Part shown: positions 24,729 to 33,531 of the stretch, piece by piece
Position numbering within the stretch: the first letter of the stretch is position 1
Layout: the number at the start of each line of letters is the position of its first letter
NCBI GenBank assembly: GCA_964640325.1
Contig: CAZXID010000015.1
Coordinates: forward strand, 1 to 45,063
Direction of reading: 5' to 3'
Length of the DNA: 45,063 nt
Source of the DNA: DAOQAU01 sp964640325
GTDB taxonomy: Bacteria > Cyanobacteriota > Vampirovibrionia > Gastranaerophilales > Gastranaerophilaceae
The notes under the pieces: generated by a model
Told to the model about the DNA's origin: nothing
Seen by the model: only the letters and a program-made list of their open reading frames with translations
Database searches by the model: none
Position numbers and translations under genes: made by a program

Positions 24729-25838
24729 ATGAAGAAAAACATTTTATTTGTATTCGGAACACGTCCGGAGGTTATCAAATTAGCCCCCGTGATTCTGGAA
24801 TTAAAAAAACATCCCCAAGAATACAATGTGATTTTATGCAATACCGAACAACAAAAGGAACTTTCAAATCAAACCTTGTCTTATTTTGGGCTAAAAGCCG
24901 ATTTTAACCTCGATTGCATGAGAAAAGACCAAACGCTGGCAGGTGTGCAGTCAAGGATTTTGACAGCACTGGATAAAATTTTTGATGAGAAAAAAATTGA
25001 TGCAACAGTTGTTCAAGGCGATACCATAACCGTTTTGACGGGCTCTCTGGTAAGTTTTTATCATAAAGTTCCCATATTCCATGTTGAAGCAGGGCTTCGC
25101 TCTTATGATATGTTTGAACCCTTCCCCGAAGAAGCTATGCGCCAGATGACAAGCAGGGTTGCTGATTTGAATTTTGCCCCGACTGTTGAAAATAAAAATG
25201 CTCTATTAAAAGAAGGGGTAAATAAAGAAAAAATACATGTGGTTGGAAATACTGTAATAGATGCCCTTTTCTGCTTGTCAAAAGAAACAATGAAAAAAGC
25301 ACAAAACTATTTTGATTTTGAATTTGATAAAGAAAAACTGGTTTTGATAACAGTCCACAGAAGAGAAAATCACGGCGAGCGCATCGACAGAATTTTAAAA
25401 GCGATTTGTGATTTAGCGAAAAAATATTGTGACCATACTTTTGTCCTGCCTGTTCATCCAAATCCCAATGTTAAAAATAAAGTACACAAAGCTTTGGACA
25501 AATTTAAAAATGTTCATTTGACAGCACCTCTTGATTATCCGAATTTGGTTTATTTGATGAAAAATTCAAAATTAATATTGACAGATTCTGGAGGAATTCA
25601 GGAGGAAGCACCGTCTTTTGGCTGTCCAACTTTAGTGATGCGCTATGAAACTGAAAGAAAAGAAGGAATTGATGCGGGCGTTTCAATTTTGGTTGGAGCC
25701 GATTATAAAAAAATTATAGATGAAAGCGAAAAAATCCTTGCAAAAGAAAAATCAAAAACCCGTTTAACCGCTCAGAATCCTTACGGAGACGGTAAATCAG
25801 CCAAAAGAATAGTCGAAATAATCAAAAATTACAAATAA
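24729..25838 (+). CDS. wecB: UDP-N-acetylglucosamine 2-epimerase (non-hydrolysing)
   Basis: 369 aa from ATG 24729 (MKKNILFVFGTRPEVIKLAP). GTRPEVIK, FHVEAGLRSYD, TVHRRENHGER and LTDSGGIQEEAPSFGCP are signature motifs. It interconverts UDP-GlcNAc and UDP-ManNAc for surface polymers; the WecG/TagA-type transferase at 36290 is a plausible user of its product. An in-frame start ten codons upstream falls in the promoter repeat and is rejected. Its stop overlaps the convergent gene by 10 bases. Confidence 0.95.
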   Translation: MKKNILFVFGTRPEVIKLAPVILELKKHPQEYNVILCNTEQQKELSNQTLSYFGLKADFNLDCMRKDQTLAGVQSRILTALDKIFDEKKIDATVVQGDTITVLTGSLVSFYHKVPIFHVEAGLRSYDMFEPFPEEAMRQMTSRVADLNFAPTVENKNALLKEGVNKEKIHVVGNTVIDALFCLSKETMKKAQNYFDFEFDKEKLVLITVHRRENHGERIDRILKAICDLAKKYCDHTFVLPVHPNPNVKNKVHKALDKFKNVHLTAPLDYPNLVYLMKNSKLILTDSGGIQEEAPSFGCPTLVMRYETERKEGIDAGVSILVGADYKKIIDESEKILAKEKSKTRLTAQNPYGDGKSAKRIVEIIKNYK

Positions 25839-26506
25839 GAAGTAATGCCTTTTTCGTCGGAGAATTTTTTTATTCTTTTTTCAAATTCTTCTGTGTAACC
25901 GAGTTTTTTCTTGTCTTTTTCTGAGAGAAATTGATGTATTTTAAGAAATTCCCATGCTGTTTCTTTACTCATTTCATATATATCAATTTTTTTGTCGTCA
26001 AATTTGGGATTTAAAAGCGCGTTAAGATAAAGTGCTTTGTTAACTTTTCCTTTCCCACTGTTGCAGCCTATAAAGAAATTTCCTTTATTTATAAATTCAA
26101 AAAACTCACAGGTATTTTTTGCTATTTCTTCTTGGTCTTTTAAATTATTATAGTCATATTGATTAGAATTCGGAATATCAAAGCCAAAATATTTTAAACC
26201 TGCTTGCCTGCATTCAGAACTACAGTCATAAGAAAGAGAAATGATTGTTTTTACCTTCATTTTTTTTAATTCGTTAAAATAATTAATTGCATAATAAAGT
26301 GAGCCGGCATAAGAATTATTGTTTCCTGCAGCCCTGAAATTTGCTATCTTTTTGATTAAAAAATCTATTTGGTTTTGTTTTTCAGTATCTTTTTTAAAAC
26401 TGTCTCCAAAAGAAATTTTTTGACTGCTAAATGCCATTTTAGAAATATAATCATTTTTAAAATTTCTTGAGAGTAATTGATTTGTTGTACTTAAAAAAAC
26501 TTTCAT
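25829..26506 (-). CDS. Tyrosine/dual-specificity phosphatase-like orphan, degenerate active site
   Basis: 225 aa. Residues 84-165 follow the order of a PTP fold: VKTIISLSYD, KYFGFDIPN, a helix, then FFIGCNSGKGKVNKALYLNALL where a phosphatase has HCxxGxxR. Cys148 is kept but the His before it is Gly and the Arg is Lys154, so catalysis is doubtful. Residues 29-34 (QKISFG) match the short N-terminal motif of the kinase-like orphan at 2398. No signal peptide or membrane segment. AAGGAGAA precedes the ATG. PTP kinship is inferred from motifs. Confidence 0.6.
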   Translation of the reverse strand: MKVFLSTTNQLLSRNFKNDYISKMAFSSQKISFGDSFKKDTEKQNQIDFLIKKIANFRAAGNNNSYAGSLYYAINYFNELKKMKVKTIISLSYDCSSECRQAGLKYFGFDIPNSNQYDYNNLKDQEEIAKNTCEFFEFINKGNFFIGCNSGKGKVNKALYLNALLNPKFDDKKIDIYEMSKETAWEFLKIHQFLSEKDKKKLGYTEEFEKRIKKFSDEKGITSYL

Positions 26507-26583
26507 TAAAAATTCTCCTTATGTTAAGGATATAAAACCTGTAAAAAATTTTTTTGCTACTTAAAAGATATAATTTTAAAAAT

Positions 26584-28581
26584 TTATGCAAAATCAACGG
26601 GTTCAAAGACTTCAATCTGTTCTTCCTTGCCTTTAACAGAGATTTTTCCGATTTCAAAAGCGATAATTTTTTCTTTAATCGCATCATAAGTGCTTTTTGA
26701 AATTAAAATATCTTTTTTATAAGCAGAGCAGGAAGTTTCAAGGCGCGACGCGGTATTAACCGCATCTCCCATCGCCGTATAGCTCATGATTTTATCTGTT
26801 CCTGCAAGTCCTAAGACTGCTTCACCTGTGTTTATACCGATTTTTACGTCAAATACTATTTTGCCTTGTTGTGAGTTTGTAATTTTTAACTCGTTAATTC
26901 GTTTTTTGATTTCCAACGCGGTTTTTACGGCTAAAAACTCCTCATCGGCAGAATCTGTTAAATCGCCCCAGTATGCCATAATACAATCGCCGATAAATTT
27001 ATCTACTGTTCCGTTATTTTCAAAAATTATATTTACAATTTCTTTAAAAAGTTCGTTTAAGTTGTTTACCAACTGTTCGGGAGGATATTTTTCGCAAAGG
27101 CTTGAAAAGTTTTTTACATCGCAAAATAAAATTGTTATACGTTTTTTTGTATTTTTAAGCACAAGCTTGTCAGGGTCTTTTAAAACGCTTGCAAGAACTT
27201 TTGGTGCGACAAATTTGCCAAAAACATTCATAATAGATGCTTTTCTTGTCATTTCGCCCCATAATCTGAATGCAAAAACCGCAATCGCCGTCATGGCGAG
27301 GTAATAAAGAGGCTCAACCATAGGGAGCCAAACTCTTGAGGCAGGATTTACAAACATCCAAAAAGAAAATGAAAGATAAAAAATTATCGAAACAAATCCG
27401 TTTAAAAATCCTATAACAGCACTTTGAGGAACAAGTCCCAAAAGCGCAACCACAAGGCAAATAACCACCGTCATTAAAATTTCAAAAGGTTTAGAAAGCT
27501 CATGGACAAATTTTCTTGACTGTTTGTTGTTGGGGTCGGTATCGTTTATAAAGTTGTCAAGTGCTACCGCATTTGCTTCAGGGCCCGTAAATGATTTATC
27601 TACAATTGAGTTGATATCTACTTTTGAACCTGTTGCGGTTTTTCCTATTATTACCATTTTGTTTTTAAAAAATTCAGGCTTAAGGTCTTTTTGACCGCCT
27701 TTACTTAGCAAAATTCTTGAAATGGGAACATAAATATAACTTCTGCCCAGCTTGTGCCAGCTTATGTTTACTATGCCTTCTTCATCAATAGGGATTATTC
27801 TGCCTTTGTAGTGAATTTGTCCGTTTTTGATTTCGACTTTGCCGTCTTCGCCCATATATTTCATAAAACCAGCAAACGCCAAAGAGGGCATATAATAAGT
27901 TTTCCCTTCTTTTGCCAACTTAAATATCGGCTGGTTTTTTCTCACGACAGAATCATCGTCCAGCACGTTATTTATGACGCCTATGGTATTGTGCTTTGTA
28001 TAAATATCATCAACGGGCGCATTTGTCGTGTAAGTTATAATCTCATCGAGCTTTTTGTTATCAATGTTGATATTAATCGGTTGTGAAGTGGGTGTAAAAT
28101 CATTTTTGGCAAGTTCAATTTTTCTGGTGAAGTTGTTTTCTTTTATTAAAGGGTCATCCAAGTAAGTCCCTAAAATTATATTCGGATAAGCTTTTAAGGT
28201 TTGGGCAAATGAGGCATCATACCAAGGCTTGTCTTCGGGTTTTTCAAAAACCATATCAAACATTACCATTTTGGGGTTTCCGCGTTCAATAAAATTTACA
28301 ACGTTTTTCCAGACATCATGCTCCCATTCCTGCTGACCCGATTTTTTTGAAGAGCTTTTTAAAAGTTCTCTTTCAGAATGATTGTCAATTGCAACAATAA
28401 CAATGTCGCTGTCTGCGGTGTTTGCATCTTTGCTCCAAAAACTGTTGTCGGTGTTAAATCTTGAGCGAAAATCGTAAGAAAGCAGCTCCAGATGTTTGAA
28501 AAAGTAAGTTTCGGACAGTATTCGTCCGACAATAACAGTCAATATTATTATGCTTAAGACAACAAAAAGATTCTTCTTCAT
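26584..28581 (-). CDS. CHASE2-domain adenylate cyclase (class III)
   Basis: 665 aa from ATG 28581 (MKKNLFVVLSIII). TM1, an extracytoplasmic CHASE2 sensor domain (about 25-360), three closely spaced membrane segments (about 372-445), then a class III cyclase domain: metal-binding Asp in LFCDVKNF and in GDCIMAYWGD, substrate Lys in VDKFIGD, and MGDAVNTASRLE with the transition-state Asn/Arg. It should make cAMP in response to an external signal. TATAAT lies exactly 6 bases before the ATG and no ribosome site is seen, so a leaderless start is chosen over the longer frame. Confidence 0.93.
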   Translation of the reverse strand: MKKNLFVVLSIIILTVIVGRILSETYFFKHLELLSYDFRSRFNTDNSFWSKDANTADSDIVIVAIDNHSERELLKSSSKKSGQQEWEHDVWKNVVNFIERGNPKMVMFDMVFEKPEDKPWYDASFAQTLKAYPNIILGTYLDDPLIKENNFTRKIELAKNDFTPTSQPININIDNKKLDEIITYTTNAPVDDIYTKHNTIGVINNVLDDDSVVRKNQPIFKLAKEGKTYYMPSLAFAGFMKYMGEDGKVEIKNGQIHYKGRIIPIDEEGIVNISWHKLGRSYIYVPISRILLSKGGQKDLKPEFFKNKMVIIGKTATGSKVDINSIVDKSFTGPEANAVALDNFINDTDPNNKQSRKFVHELSKPFEILMTVVICLVVALLGLVPQSAVIGFLNGFVSIIFYLSFSFWMFVNPASRVWLPMVEPLYYLAMTAIAVFAFRLWGEMTRKASIMNVFGKFVAPKVLASVLKDPDKLVLKNTKKRITILFCDVKNFSSLCEKYPPEQLVNNLNELFKEIVNIIFENNGTVDKFIGDCIMAYWGDLTDSADEEFLAVKTALEIKKRINELKITNSQQGKIVFDVKIGINTGEAVLGLAGTDKIMSYTAMGDAVNTASRLETSCSAYKKDILISKSTYDAIKEKIIAFEIGKISVKGKEEQIEVFEPVDFA

Positions 28582-28587
28582 AAAAAT

Positions 28588-28593
28588 ATTATA
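28588..28593 (-). promoter_or_regulatory. -10 box of the adenylate cyclase gene
   Basis: TATAAT on the minus strand, then ATTTTT, then ATG at 28581. Predicts a leaderless mRNA. Confidence 0.7.
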
Positions 28594-28638
28594 GCAAAAA
28601 ATCAAAGAAGTGATTAAGCGACTAAAAAGCAATATGTT

Positions 28639-28658
28639 GTTGGGCTGGAAAGCCCAAC
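28639..28658. repeat. Dispersed palindrome, GTTGGG family, copy 2
   Basis: GTTGGGCT-ggaa-AGCCCAAC followed by CTACTT; compare 9253-9272. Confidence 0.6.
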
Positions 28659-28699
28659 CTACTTCTAAGAAAATAAGGGTAGAACCTTCATTTATTAAC

Positions 28700-28731
28700 C
28701 TTTCAGCCTTTTACCCGTTCAGCCTTTCAGC
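28700..28731. repeat. Octanucleotide repeats after hisG
   Basis: CTTTCAGC, CTTTTACC, CGTTCAGC, CTTTCAGC: four 8-base units directly before the hisG stop. The unit resembles the era repeat read on the minus strand (CATTCAGC). Confidence 0.65.
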
Positions 28732-28732
28732 T

Positions 28733-29599
28733 TTATTTCACCATTTGATCGACGGTCATAATCAAAATCCCCTGACCGCCCAGCTCCTTAAGATGTCCGA
28801 TGCTGTCATAGACTTTATCGGCATCAACAACAACATGAATTACAACATTTTTATCGTCATTCATCAACGGCATAACCGTAGGAGAAGAAAGCCCCGGCAA
28901 AAACTTTTTTATCTTTTCAAGGTTTGACTTTGGAACATGTGCCATCAAGTATTTTTTCTCGCGTGCGTCTAAAACAGATTTGAGCGCAGTCAAAAGCGTG
29001 TTTGTATTTTTCTTTTGAACATCAGATAGTCCTTTTCTTGAAATAACAACCGCGCTCGAGGTTAAAATTTTATCAATAATTTTGAGTTTGTTTGACCTTA
29101 GGGTTTCGCCAGAGGATGTTATATCCACAACAACATTTGAAAGCCCCAGTCGCGGAGTGATTTCTGTTGCGCCTGAAACCTCAATTATTTTTGCCTTCTT
29201 ACCTAATTTTTTAAAATATTCTTTTGTAATATTGGGAAAAGATGTTGCCACTTTTATCTCAATAGGCAGGTCGGAAGCGGATTTGTATTTATCTTCTTCT
29301 TTTACCGCAACTACCATTTCGCATTGCCCAAAGTCTAAATCCATAATCTTATTTACGCTTGCGCCTTCTTCTTTAACAATGTCAAAGCCGGTAAAACCGA
29401 TGTCTGCGACGCCGTCCTCGACAAAACGCGGAATATCCTGCGTGCGCACAAAAATCAGCGAATATTTGCCGTCTTTGGTTGTAACCTGAAGCGTTCTTTC
29501 GCTTTTTGAAGGAAAACAAAGCCCCGCATCGTTTAAAAGTTTATAAATTTTTTCTGATAATCTTCCTTTGTTGGGAATTGCTATTCTAAGTTGCTCCAT
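28733..29599 (-). CDS. hisG: ATP phosphoribosyltransferase, long form
   Basis: 288 aa. First and controlling step of histidine synthesis. LRIAIPNKGRLSEKI at the start, FTGFDIV and the PRPP-binding VVDITSSGETLRSN loop are typical. The length and the C-terminal domain (about 205-288) mark the long, self-regulated form that does not need HisZ. GAGGA precedes the ATG. Divergent from der, 51 bases away. No other his gene is near. Confidence 0.94.
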   Translation of the reverse strand: MEQLRIAIPNKGRLSEKIYKLLNDAGLCFPSKSERTLQVTTKDGKYSLIFVRTQDIPRFVEDGVADIGFTGFDIVKEEGASVNKIMDLDFGQCEMVVAVKEEDKYKSASDLPIEIKVATSFPNITKEYFKKLGKKAKIIEVSGATEITPRLGLSNVVVDITSSGETLRSNKLKIIDKILTSSAVVISRKGLSDVQKKNTNTLLTALKSVLDAREKKYLMAHVPKSNLEKIKKFLPGLSSPTVMPLMNDDKNVVIHVVVDADKVYDSIGHLKELGGQGILIMTVDQMVK

Positions 29600-29638
29600 C
29601 TTTTTTATCCTCGCGCTTTTTCCTTTTCAAGTTCATGA

Positions 29639-29644
29639 TACAAT
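29639..29644 (+). promoter_or_regulatory. Extended -10 of der
   Basis: TGA-TACAAT with six A residues before the ATG at 29651. No ribosome site. Predicts a leaderless mRNA. Confidence 0.65.
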
Positions 29645-29650
29645 AAAAAA

Positions 29651-30982
29651 ATGAAAAGAAAACCGATAGTTGCAATAGTAGGACGTCCGAATGTGGGAAA
29701 ATCCACTTTCGTCAATCGCCTTGTAGGTTCAAGACAGTCAATAGTTGATGACCTGCCCGGTGTCACCCGCGACAGAATTTATTTTGACGTTGAATGGCAG
29801 CATAAATATTTTACCGTAATCGATACAGGCGGAATAATCCCGGGCGATGAGGATGAGATTATGCTCTCTATTTTTGACCAGGTACAAATTGCCTGTGACG
29901 AAGCAGACAAAATAATCTTTCTTGTTGACGGAAAAGACGGCGCACAGAGCGCGGACAAAGACATTGCAAATATCCTGAGAAAAAATAAAAAAGAAGTTTT
30001 TCTTGTGGTAAACAAAATTGACTCAATAAAAGAAAACGCTATGTTAGCCGATTTTTATTCGCTTGCAATGGGAGAGCCCATGGCAATTTCTGCGCTGCAT
30101 GGAAGCGGCGGGGTGGGTGATTTGCTTGAAGTCATTACAGAAGATTTTGAAAGACACGAAGAAGTAAATGAAGAAACAATTAAAATTGCAATCGTAGGAA
30201 GACCAAATGCGGGAAAATCTTCTATCGTGAATTCTCTTTTAAACGAGCAAAGGGTTATAGTTTCTGAAGTTTCTGGAACAACGCGCGACAGTATAGATTC
30301 AAAAATCAAATACAAAGAAAAAGATTTTGTGCTTGTGGATACTGCAGGGATAAGGAAAAAGGCAAAAGTTGATTGGGGTGTGGAAAAATTTGCCGTAGAC
30401 AGAGCCATTCATTCAATCAGGGATTGTGATGTGGCGGTTTTGGTAATCGATGCGACAGAAGGGATTTCTGATCAGGACAAGAAAATTTCAGCCATAATAA
30501 CAGAAGCGGGAAAAGGGATTATAATAGCGGTTAACAAGTGGGATTTAGTTGAAAACAAACAGACAAATACCATGAATCAATTCGAGAAAAAAATCGCAAA
30601 CGACATTCCGTTTTTGGAATGGGCTCCTAAAATTTACATAAGTGCAGTCACAAAACAAAGGCTAAATCAGATTTTTGACAAAGCGGCAGAAGTTTATGAG
30701 CAAAGTACAAAAAGAGTTTCGACAGGAATTTTGAATAAAATCATAAACGAGGCTTATGCTATGAACCCGCCTCAAAGCTTTAAAAACAAAAGACTTAAAA
30801 TTTTATATTCAACCCAAATTAACACTCAACCGCCAACCTTTGTGCTCTTTACCAACAACGGCGATTTGATGAAAGACCATTACAAAAGGTATTTGGAAAA
30901 GAAATTAAGAGAAGCCTTCGGCTTTTTCGGCACACCTATCAGAATTGCACTAAGAGAACGTTTGGCAAAAAAAGACAGATAA
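29651..30982 (+). CDS. der: GTPase Der (EngA)
   Basis: 443 aa with two tandem G domains: GRPNVGKST, DTGG and NKID in the first, GRPNAGKSS, DTAGIRKK and NKWD in the second, then the KH-like C-terminal domain. It is needed for 50S ribosome assembly. Full length. Convergent with the prepilin gene at 30988, only 5 bases away. Confidence 0.96.
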   Translation: MKRKPIVAIVGRPNVGKSTFVNRLVGSRQSIVDDLPGVTRDRIYFDVEWQHKYFTVIDTGGIIPGDEDEIMLSIFDQVQIACDEADKIIFLVDGKDGAQSADKDIANILRKNKKEVFLVVNKIDSIKENAMLADFYSLAMGEPMAISALHGSGGVGDLLEVITEDFERHEEVNEETIKIAIVGRPNAGKSSIVNSLLNEQRVIVSEVSGTTRDSIDSKIKYKEKDFVLVDTAGIRKKAKVDWGVEKFAVDRAIHSIRDCDVAVLVIDATEGISDQDKKISAIITEAGKGIIIAVNKWDLVENKQTNTMNQFEKKIANDIPFLEWAPKIYISAVTKQRLNQIFDKAAEVYEQSTKRVSTGILNKIINEAYAMNPPQSFKNKRLKILYSTQINTQPPTFVLFTNNGDLMKDHYKRYLEKKLREAFGFFGTPIRIALRERLAKKDR

Positions 30983-30987
30983 AATTA

Positions 30988-31734
30988 TTAATAATCCATT
31001 TTCCAGTTGTCGTTTAATATTTTGCCGAAACAACCGTAGCCATAGCCTGAGGCTCCGTCATTACAAAAGGCATTAAATCTTTCTTCTCTTAATGCTACTG
31101 CATCAGTATGACCATAATTACATAATCCGTTAGGGTTTGCAATACCTTTTCTGCACTCAGGAGTTGCACTTTCATCTATCGAGCCGTCATAATAAAACGA
31201 CATTGCAAAAATATCTCTGCCTGCAACATTGGGTTTTTTTAAACCGTTCACATCAACTATAAAAGTACCTCCCATATATGATGCTGCAGGGGTTATACAA
31301 ATACTCTGTCCGCCTGCTATTATTACGCAATATTTGTCGTAAATTCCCCCATTATCATTCCCTACCATATCTTTAATATCATCAGGAAAGCATGTACTCG
31401 GACTCTCTACTCCACAATCTTTTATTACTTTAAAATATTTTTTAAAAAAATTATCCGCTACCTTGTTTTTAAATTCTATTGAATTACAATCTTCTCCATC
31501 TAAATTTTGACAAGTCAAAGTGTTTGAAGCTGAAAGTTTATTTATCCCCTCATCTGCCATCATAAGTTTTATTGCCTGAGAAAGCTCTGTATAAACCTGT
31601 TTAAGTTGAGTCACGTATTGATTTTTTTGATACGCAGAATAAAGCGTTGGTATAGTAAAAGCAGCTACTATCCCTATTATTGTAAGTGTTATCAAAACCT
31701 CTGCAAGCGTAAAGCCTATAAATTTATCTCTCAT
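30988..31734 (-). CDS. Type IV prepilin / pseudopilin-like protein B
   Basis: 248 aa. Prepilin signal FIGFTLAEVLITLTIIG with Gly before the cleavage site and Glu at +5, then a hydrophobic helix. The globular part has several Cys and the phrase FIVDVNGLKKPNVAGRDIF; it ends FGKILNDNWKMDY, identical to the neighbouring paralogue. Likely a minor pilin or secretion pseudopilin in the inner membrane and pilus. GGGAG ribosome site. Promoter at 31760-31788. Tandem paralogue of 31890-32645. Confidence 0.88.
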   Translation of the reverse strand: MRDKFIGFTLAEVLITLTIIGIVAAFTIPTLYSAYQKNQYVTQLKQVYTELSQAIKLMMADEGINKLSASNTLTCQNLDGEDCNSIEFKNKVADNFFKKYFKVIKDCGVESPSTCFPDDIKDMVGNDNGGIYDKYCVIIAGGQSICITPAASYMGGTFIVDVNGLKKPNVAGRDIFAMSFYYDGSIDESATPECRKGIANPNGLCNYGHTDAVALREERFNAFCNDGASGYGYGCFGKILNDNWKMDY

Positions 31735-31759
31735 AAAAAACTCCCTTTGTAATTTATAA

Positions 31760-31788
31760 ATTATATTTCAAAAGCCACAGCTTGTCTA
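31760..31788 (-). promoter_or_regulatory. Promoter of prepilin B, 17-base spacer
   Basis: TAGACA (31783-31788), 17-base spacer, TATAAT (31760-31765), read on the minus strand. Standard spacing, in contrast to the paralogue. Confidence 0.75.
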
Positions 31789-31799
31789 ATTATTTTTTT

Positions 31800-31862
31800 G
31801 TAACAAATTTGGTTTGTTTTGAAAATTTTGATACTATAAAATAACCAGATAGATTGCCACGG
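31800..31862. repeat. 63-base direct repeat, copy 1
   Basis: Nearly identical to 32739-32801 (one internal mismatch), 939 bases apart, each upstream of a prepilin gene. It contains TACTATAAAAT and runs into a GATTGCCACG...TCGCAACGACG palindrome (31852-31886). Confidence 0.85.
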
Positions 31863-31889
31863 GGTTTTCAACCCCTCGCAACGACGAAG

Positions 31890-32645
31890 TTAATAATCCA
31901 TTTTCCAGTTGTCGTTTAGGATTTTGCCGAAGCAACCATCTAAACCATAATTATAACCATTAGTAAGGCACCCAACTTCAAAAAAATTTTGTCTAAGGTT
32001 GCTTGCATTGGTTTGTCCAACACAGATATCGCCTCTAGTTTTAGTCGGTTTCCCCTTTCTACATTCAGGAGTGACATCAATGCTGTCTATTGAACCGTCG
32101 TAATAATATGAAAGAGTAAACAAGTCACGCCCTACAATATTAGGCGATTTTAATCCATTTATATCAACGACAAAATAACTGGGATATATCGCAGACAGAC
32201 TATCATTTAAATGCCATCCAATACTTGCACCATTTGCAATAGTAATAGCATAATGAATTTCCGGATCGGCAATATTTTCACCTCCTGCAATATATCTATA
32301 ATTATTAGCAAAACATCCGTCGCCAGTACCGCAATCTTTGATTACTTTGAAGTATTTTTTAAAAAAATTATCGCCTACTCGTTGAGTTATTGTTACGATA
32401 TCTTCACCTTCTTGGAAAGTTAAAGTGTCAGAATCAGTAATTTTATTAACCCCTTCATCTGCCATCAATAATTTAAGCGACTGAGAAAGTTCTGTATAAA
32501 CCTTTTTTAATTGTGTCACATACTGCTGTTTTTGGTAATTGGCATACAAGTTGGGTATAGTTAAAGCCGCAACTACCCCAATTATTGTGAGAGTTATCAA
32601 AACCTCCGCTAAGGTAAACCCTATAAAACCCTTTTCTCTTCTCAT
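31890..32645 (-). CDS. Type IV prepilin / pseudopilin-like protein A
   Basis: 251 aa from ATG 32645 (MRREKGFIGFTLAEVL), chosen because GGAG lies 7 bases upstream; the longer frame runs through repeat DNA. Prepilin cleavage signal GFTLAE, hydrophobic helix, a globular part with several Cys, FVVDINGLKSPNIVGRDLF, and the C-terminus FGKILNDNWKMDY shared with prepilin B. The two are tandem duplicates that have diverged in the middle. Its promoter contains a long G tract (32680-32714). Confidence 0.88.
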   Translation of the reverse strand: MRREKGFIGFTLAEVLITLTIIGVVAALTIPNLYANYQKQQYVTQLKKVYTELSQSLKLLMADEGVNKITDSDTLTFQEGEDIVTITQRVGDNFFKKYFKVIKDCGTGDGCFANNYRYIAGGENIADPEIHYAITIANGASIGWHLNDSLSAIYPSYFVVDINGLKSPNIVGRDLFTLSYYYDGSIDSIDVTPECRKGKPTKTRGDICVGQTNASNLRQNFFEVGCLTNGYNYGLDGCFGKILNDNWKMDY

Positions 32646-32679
32646 AACAACTCCAATAATTTTTTTTAAAGCCATAACA

Positions 32680-32714
32680 ATTATACCCCCCTCCCCCCCC
32701 CCGAGGAAAGTCAA
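32680..32714 (-). promoter_or_regulatory. Prepilin A promoter with poly-G spacer (candidate phase switch)
   Basis: Minus strand: TTGACT (32709-32714), a 23-base spacer ending G10-A-G6 (32686-32702), then TATAAT (32680-32685). Start codon 35 bases downstream. A change in G-tract length would change the -35/-10 distance. Confidence 0.75.
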
Positions 32715-32738
32715 TTTATTAAAACTTGAAAAAATAAT

Positions 32739-32801
32739 GTAACAAATTTGGTTTGTTTTGAAAAATTTGATACTATAAAATAACCAGATAGATTGCCACG
32801 G
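32739..32801. repeat. 63-base direct repeat, copy 2
   Basis: Second copy of 31800-31862; it also runs into a GATTGCCACGG...GCCTCGCAATGACA palindrome (32791-32825). On the plus strand its TACTATAAAAT could serve plsY. Confidence 0.85.
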
Positions 32802-32884
32802 CTTTTTCAAAGCCTCGCAATGACATAAGTGTGGTATAAAAAGCAAAAAAGCATTTACCCCTTGCAACGACGGAGGAAAAATTT

Positions 32885-33493
32885 ATGTTACATACAGCTA
32901 TCGAACTTTTAATCGCTATTTTAGGAGCTTATTTGATAGGCTCGATTCCCACAGGATACATTGTGGTAAAACTTTTCACAGGGCAAGATATAAGAACCAT
33001 AGGTTCAGGCTCTACAGGCGCAACAAATGTTAAAAGAGTTATGGGAAAAGGCTGGTTTTTTACGGTAATGATTTTAGATGCAATAAAAGGCGCCATTCCT
33101 GTTATTCTAGCTAAAACCTTTGCAACGGTTTTTCTTTCGATAGGGCTAGTGCCTGTTTTGTGTTCGATTGCGGTAATTTTGGGACACAGTAAGTCGATTT
33201 TTCTGGGCTTTACAGGCGGCAAATCTGTTGCATCAGGAATAGGAACCATTTTGGCTCTAAACTGGGTAATAGGGCTTACTATTGCTGTAATTTGGGCAAT
33301 TATCACTTATATCTCAAAATATGTTTCGCTGGGCTCAATTATAGCACTTGGCATTTCTCCGTTTTTGATGTACCTGTTTGAAGAGCCTGTTTCTTACGTT
33401 TTTTATTGTGTTTTGGGCGCGGTTTATATAATTTATCTTCATCGGGAAAATATTAAAAGGCTAATTAAAGGCGAAGAAAATAAGGTGAGATAG
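32885..33493 (+). CDS. plsY: Glycerol-3-phosphate acyltransferase PlsY
   Basis: 202 aa, multi-spanning inner-membrane enzyme. It acylates glycerol-3-phosphate from acyl-phosphate. Signature GSIPTGYIV, GSGSTGATNVKRVMG and GHSKSIFLGFTGGKSVASG motifs are present. GGAGG precedes the ATG. Followed by a GC hairpin CTCGGCG/CGCCGAG (33496-33515) with no T tail and by a repeat-type palindrome at 33532-33571. Confidence 0.95.
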   Translation: MLHTAIELLIAILGAYLIGSIPTGYIVVKLFTGQDIRTIGSGSTGATNVKRVMGKGWFFTVMILDAIKGAIPVILAKTFATVFLSIGLVPVLCSIAVILGHSKSIFLGFTGGKSVASGIGTILALNWVIGLTIAVIWAIITYISKYVSLGSIIALGISPFLMYLFEEPVSYVFYCVLGAVYIIYLHRENIKRLIKGEENKVR

Positions 33494-33531
33494 TTCTCGG
33501 CGAGGCAACGCCGAGCCTTAGAAATATCTTA

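Noticed and set aside
32646..32867. N-terminal extension of prepilin A
   Set aside because: The extra 74 codons cover a dispersed repeat, the poly-G promoter and the leader; the GGAG before ATG 32645 and the prepilin signal fix the start.
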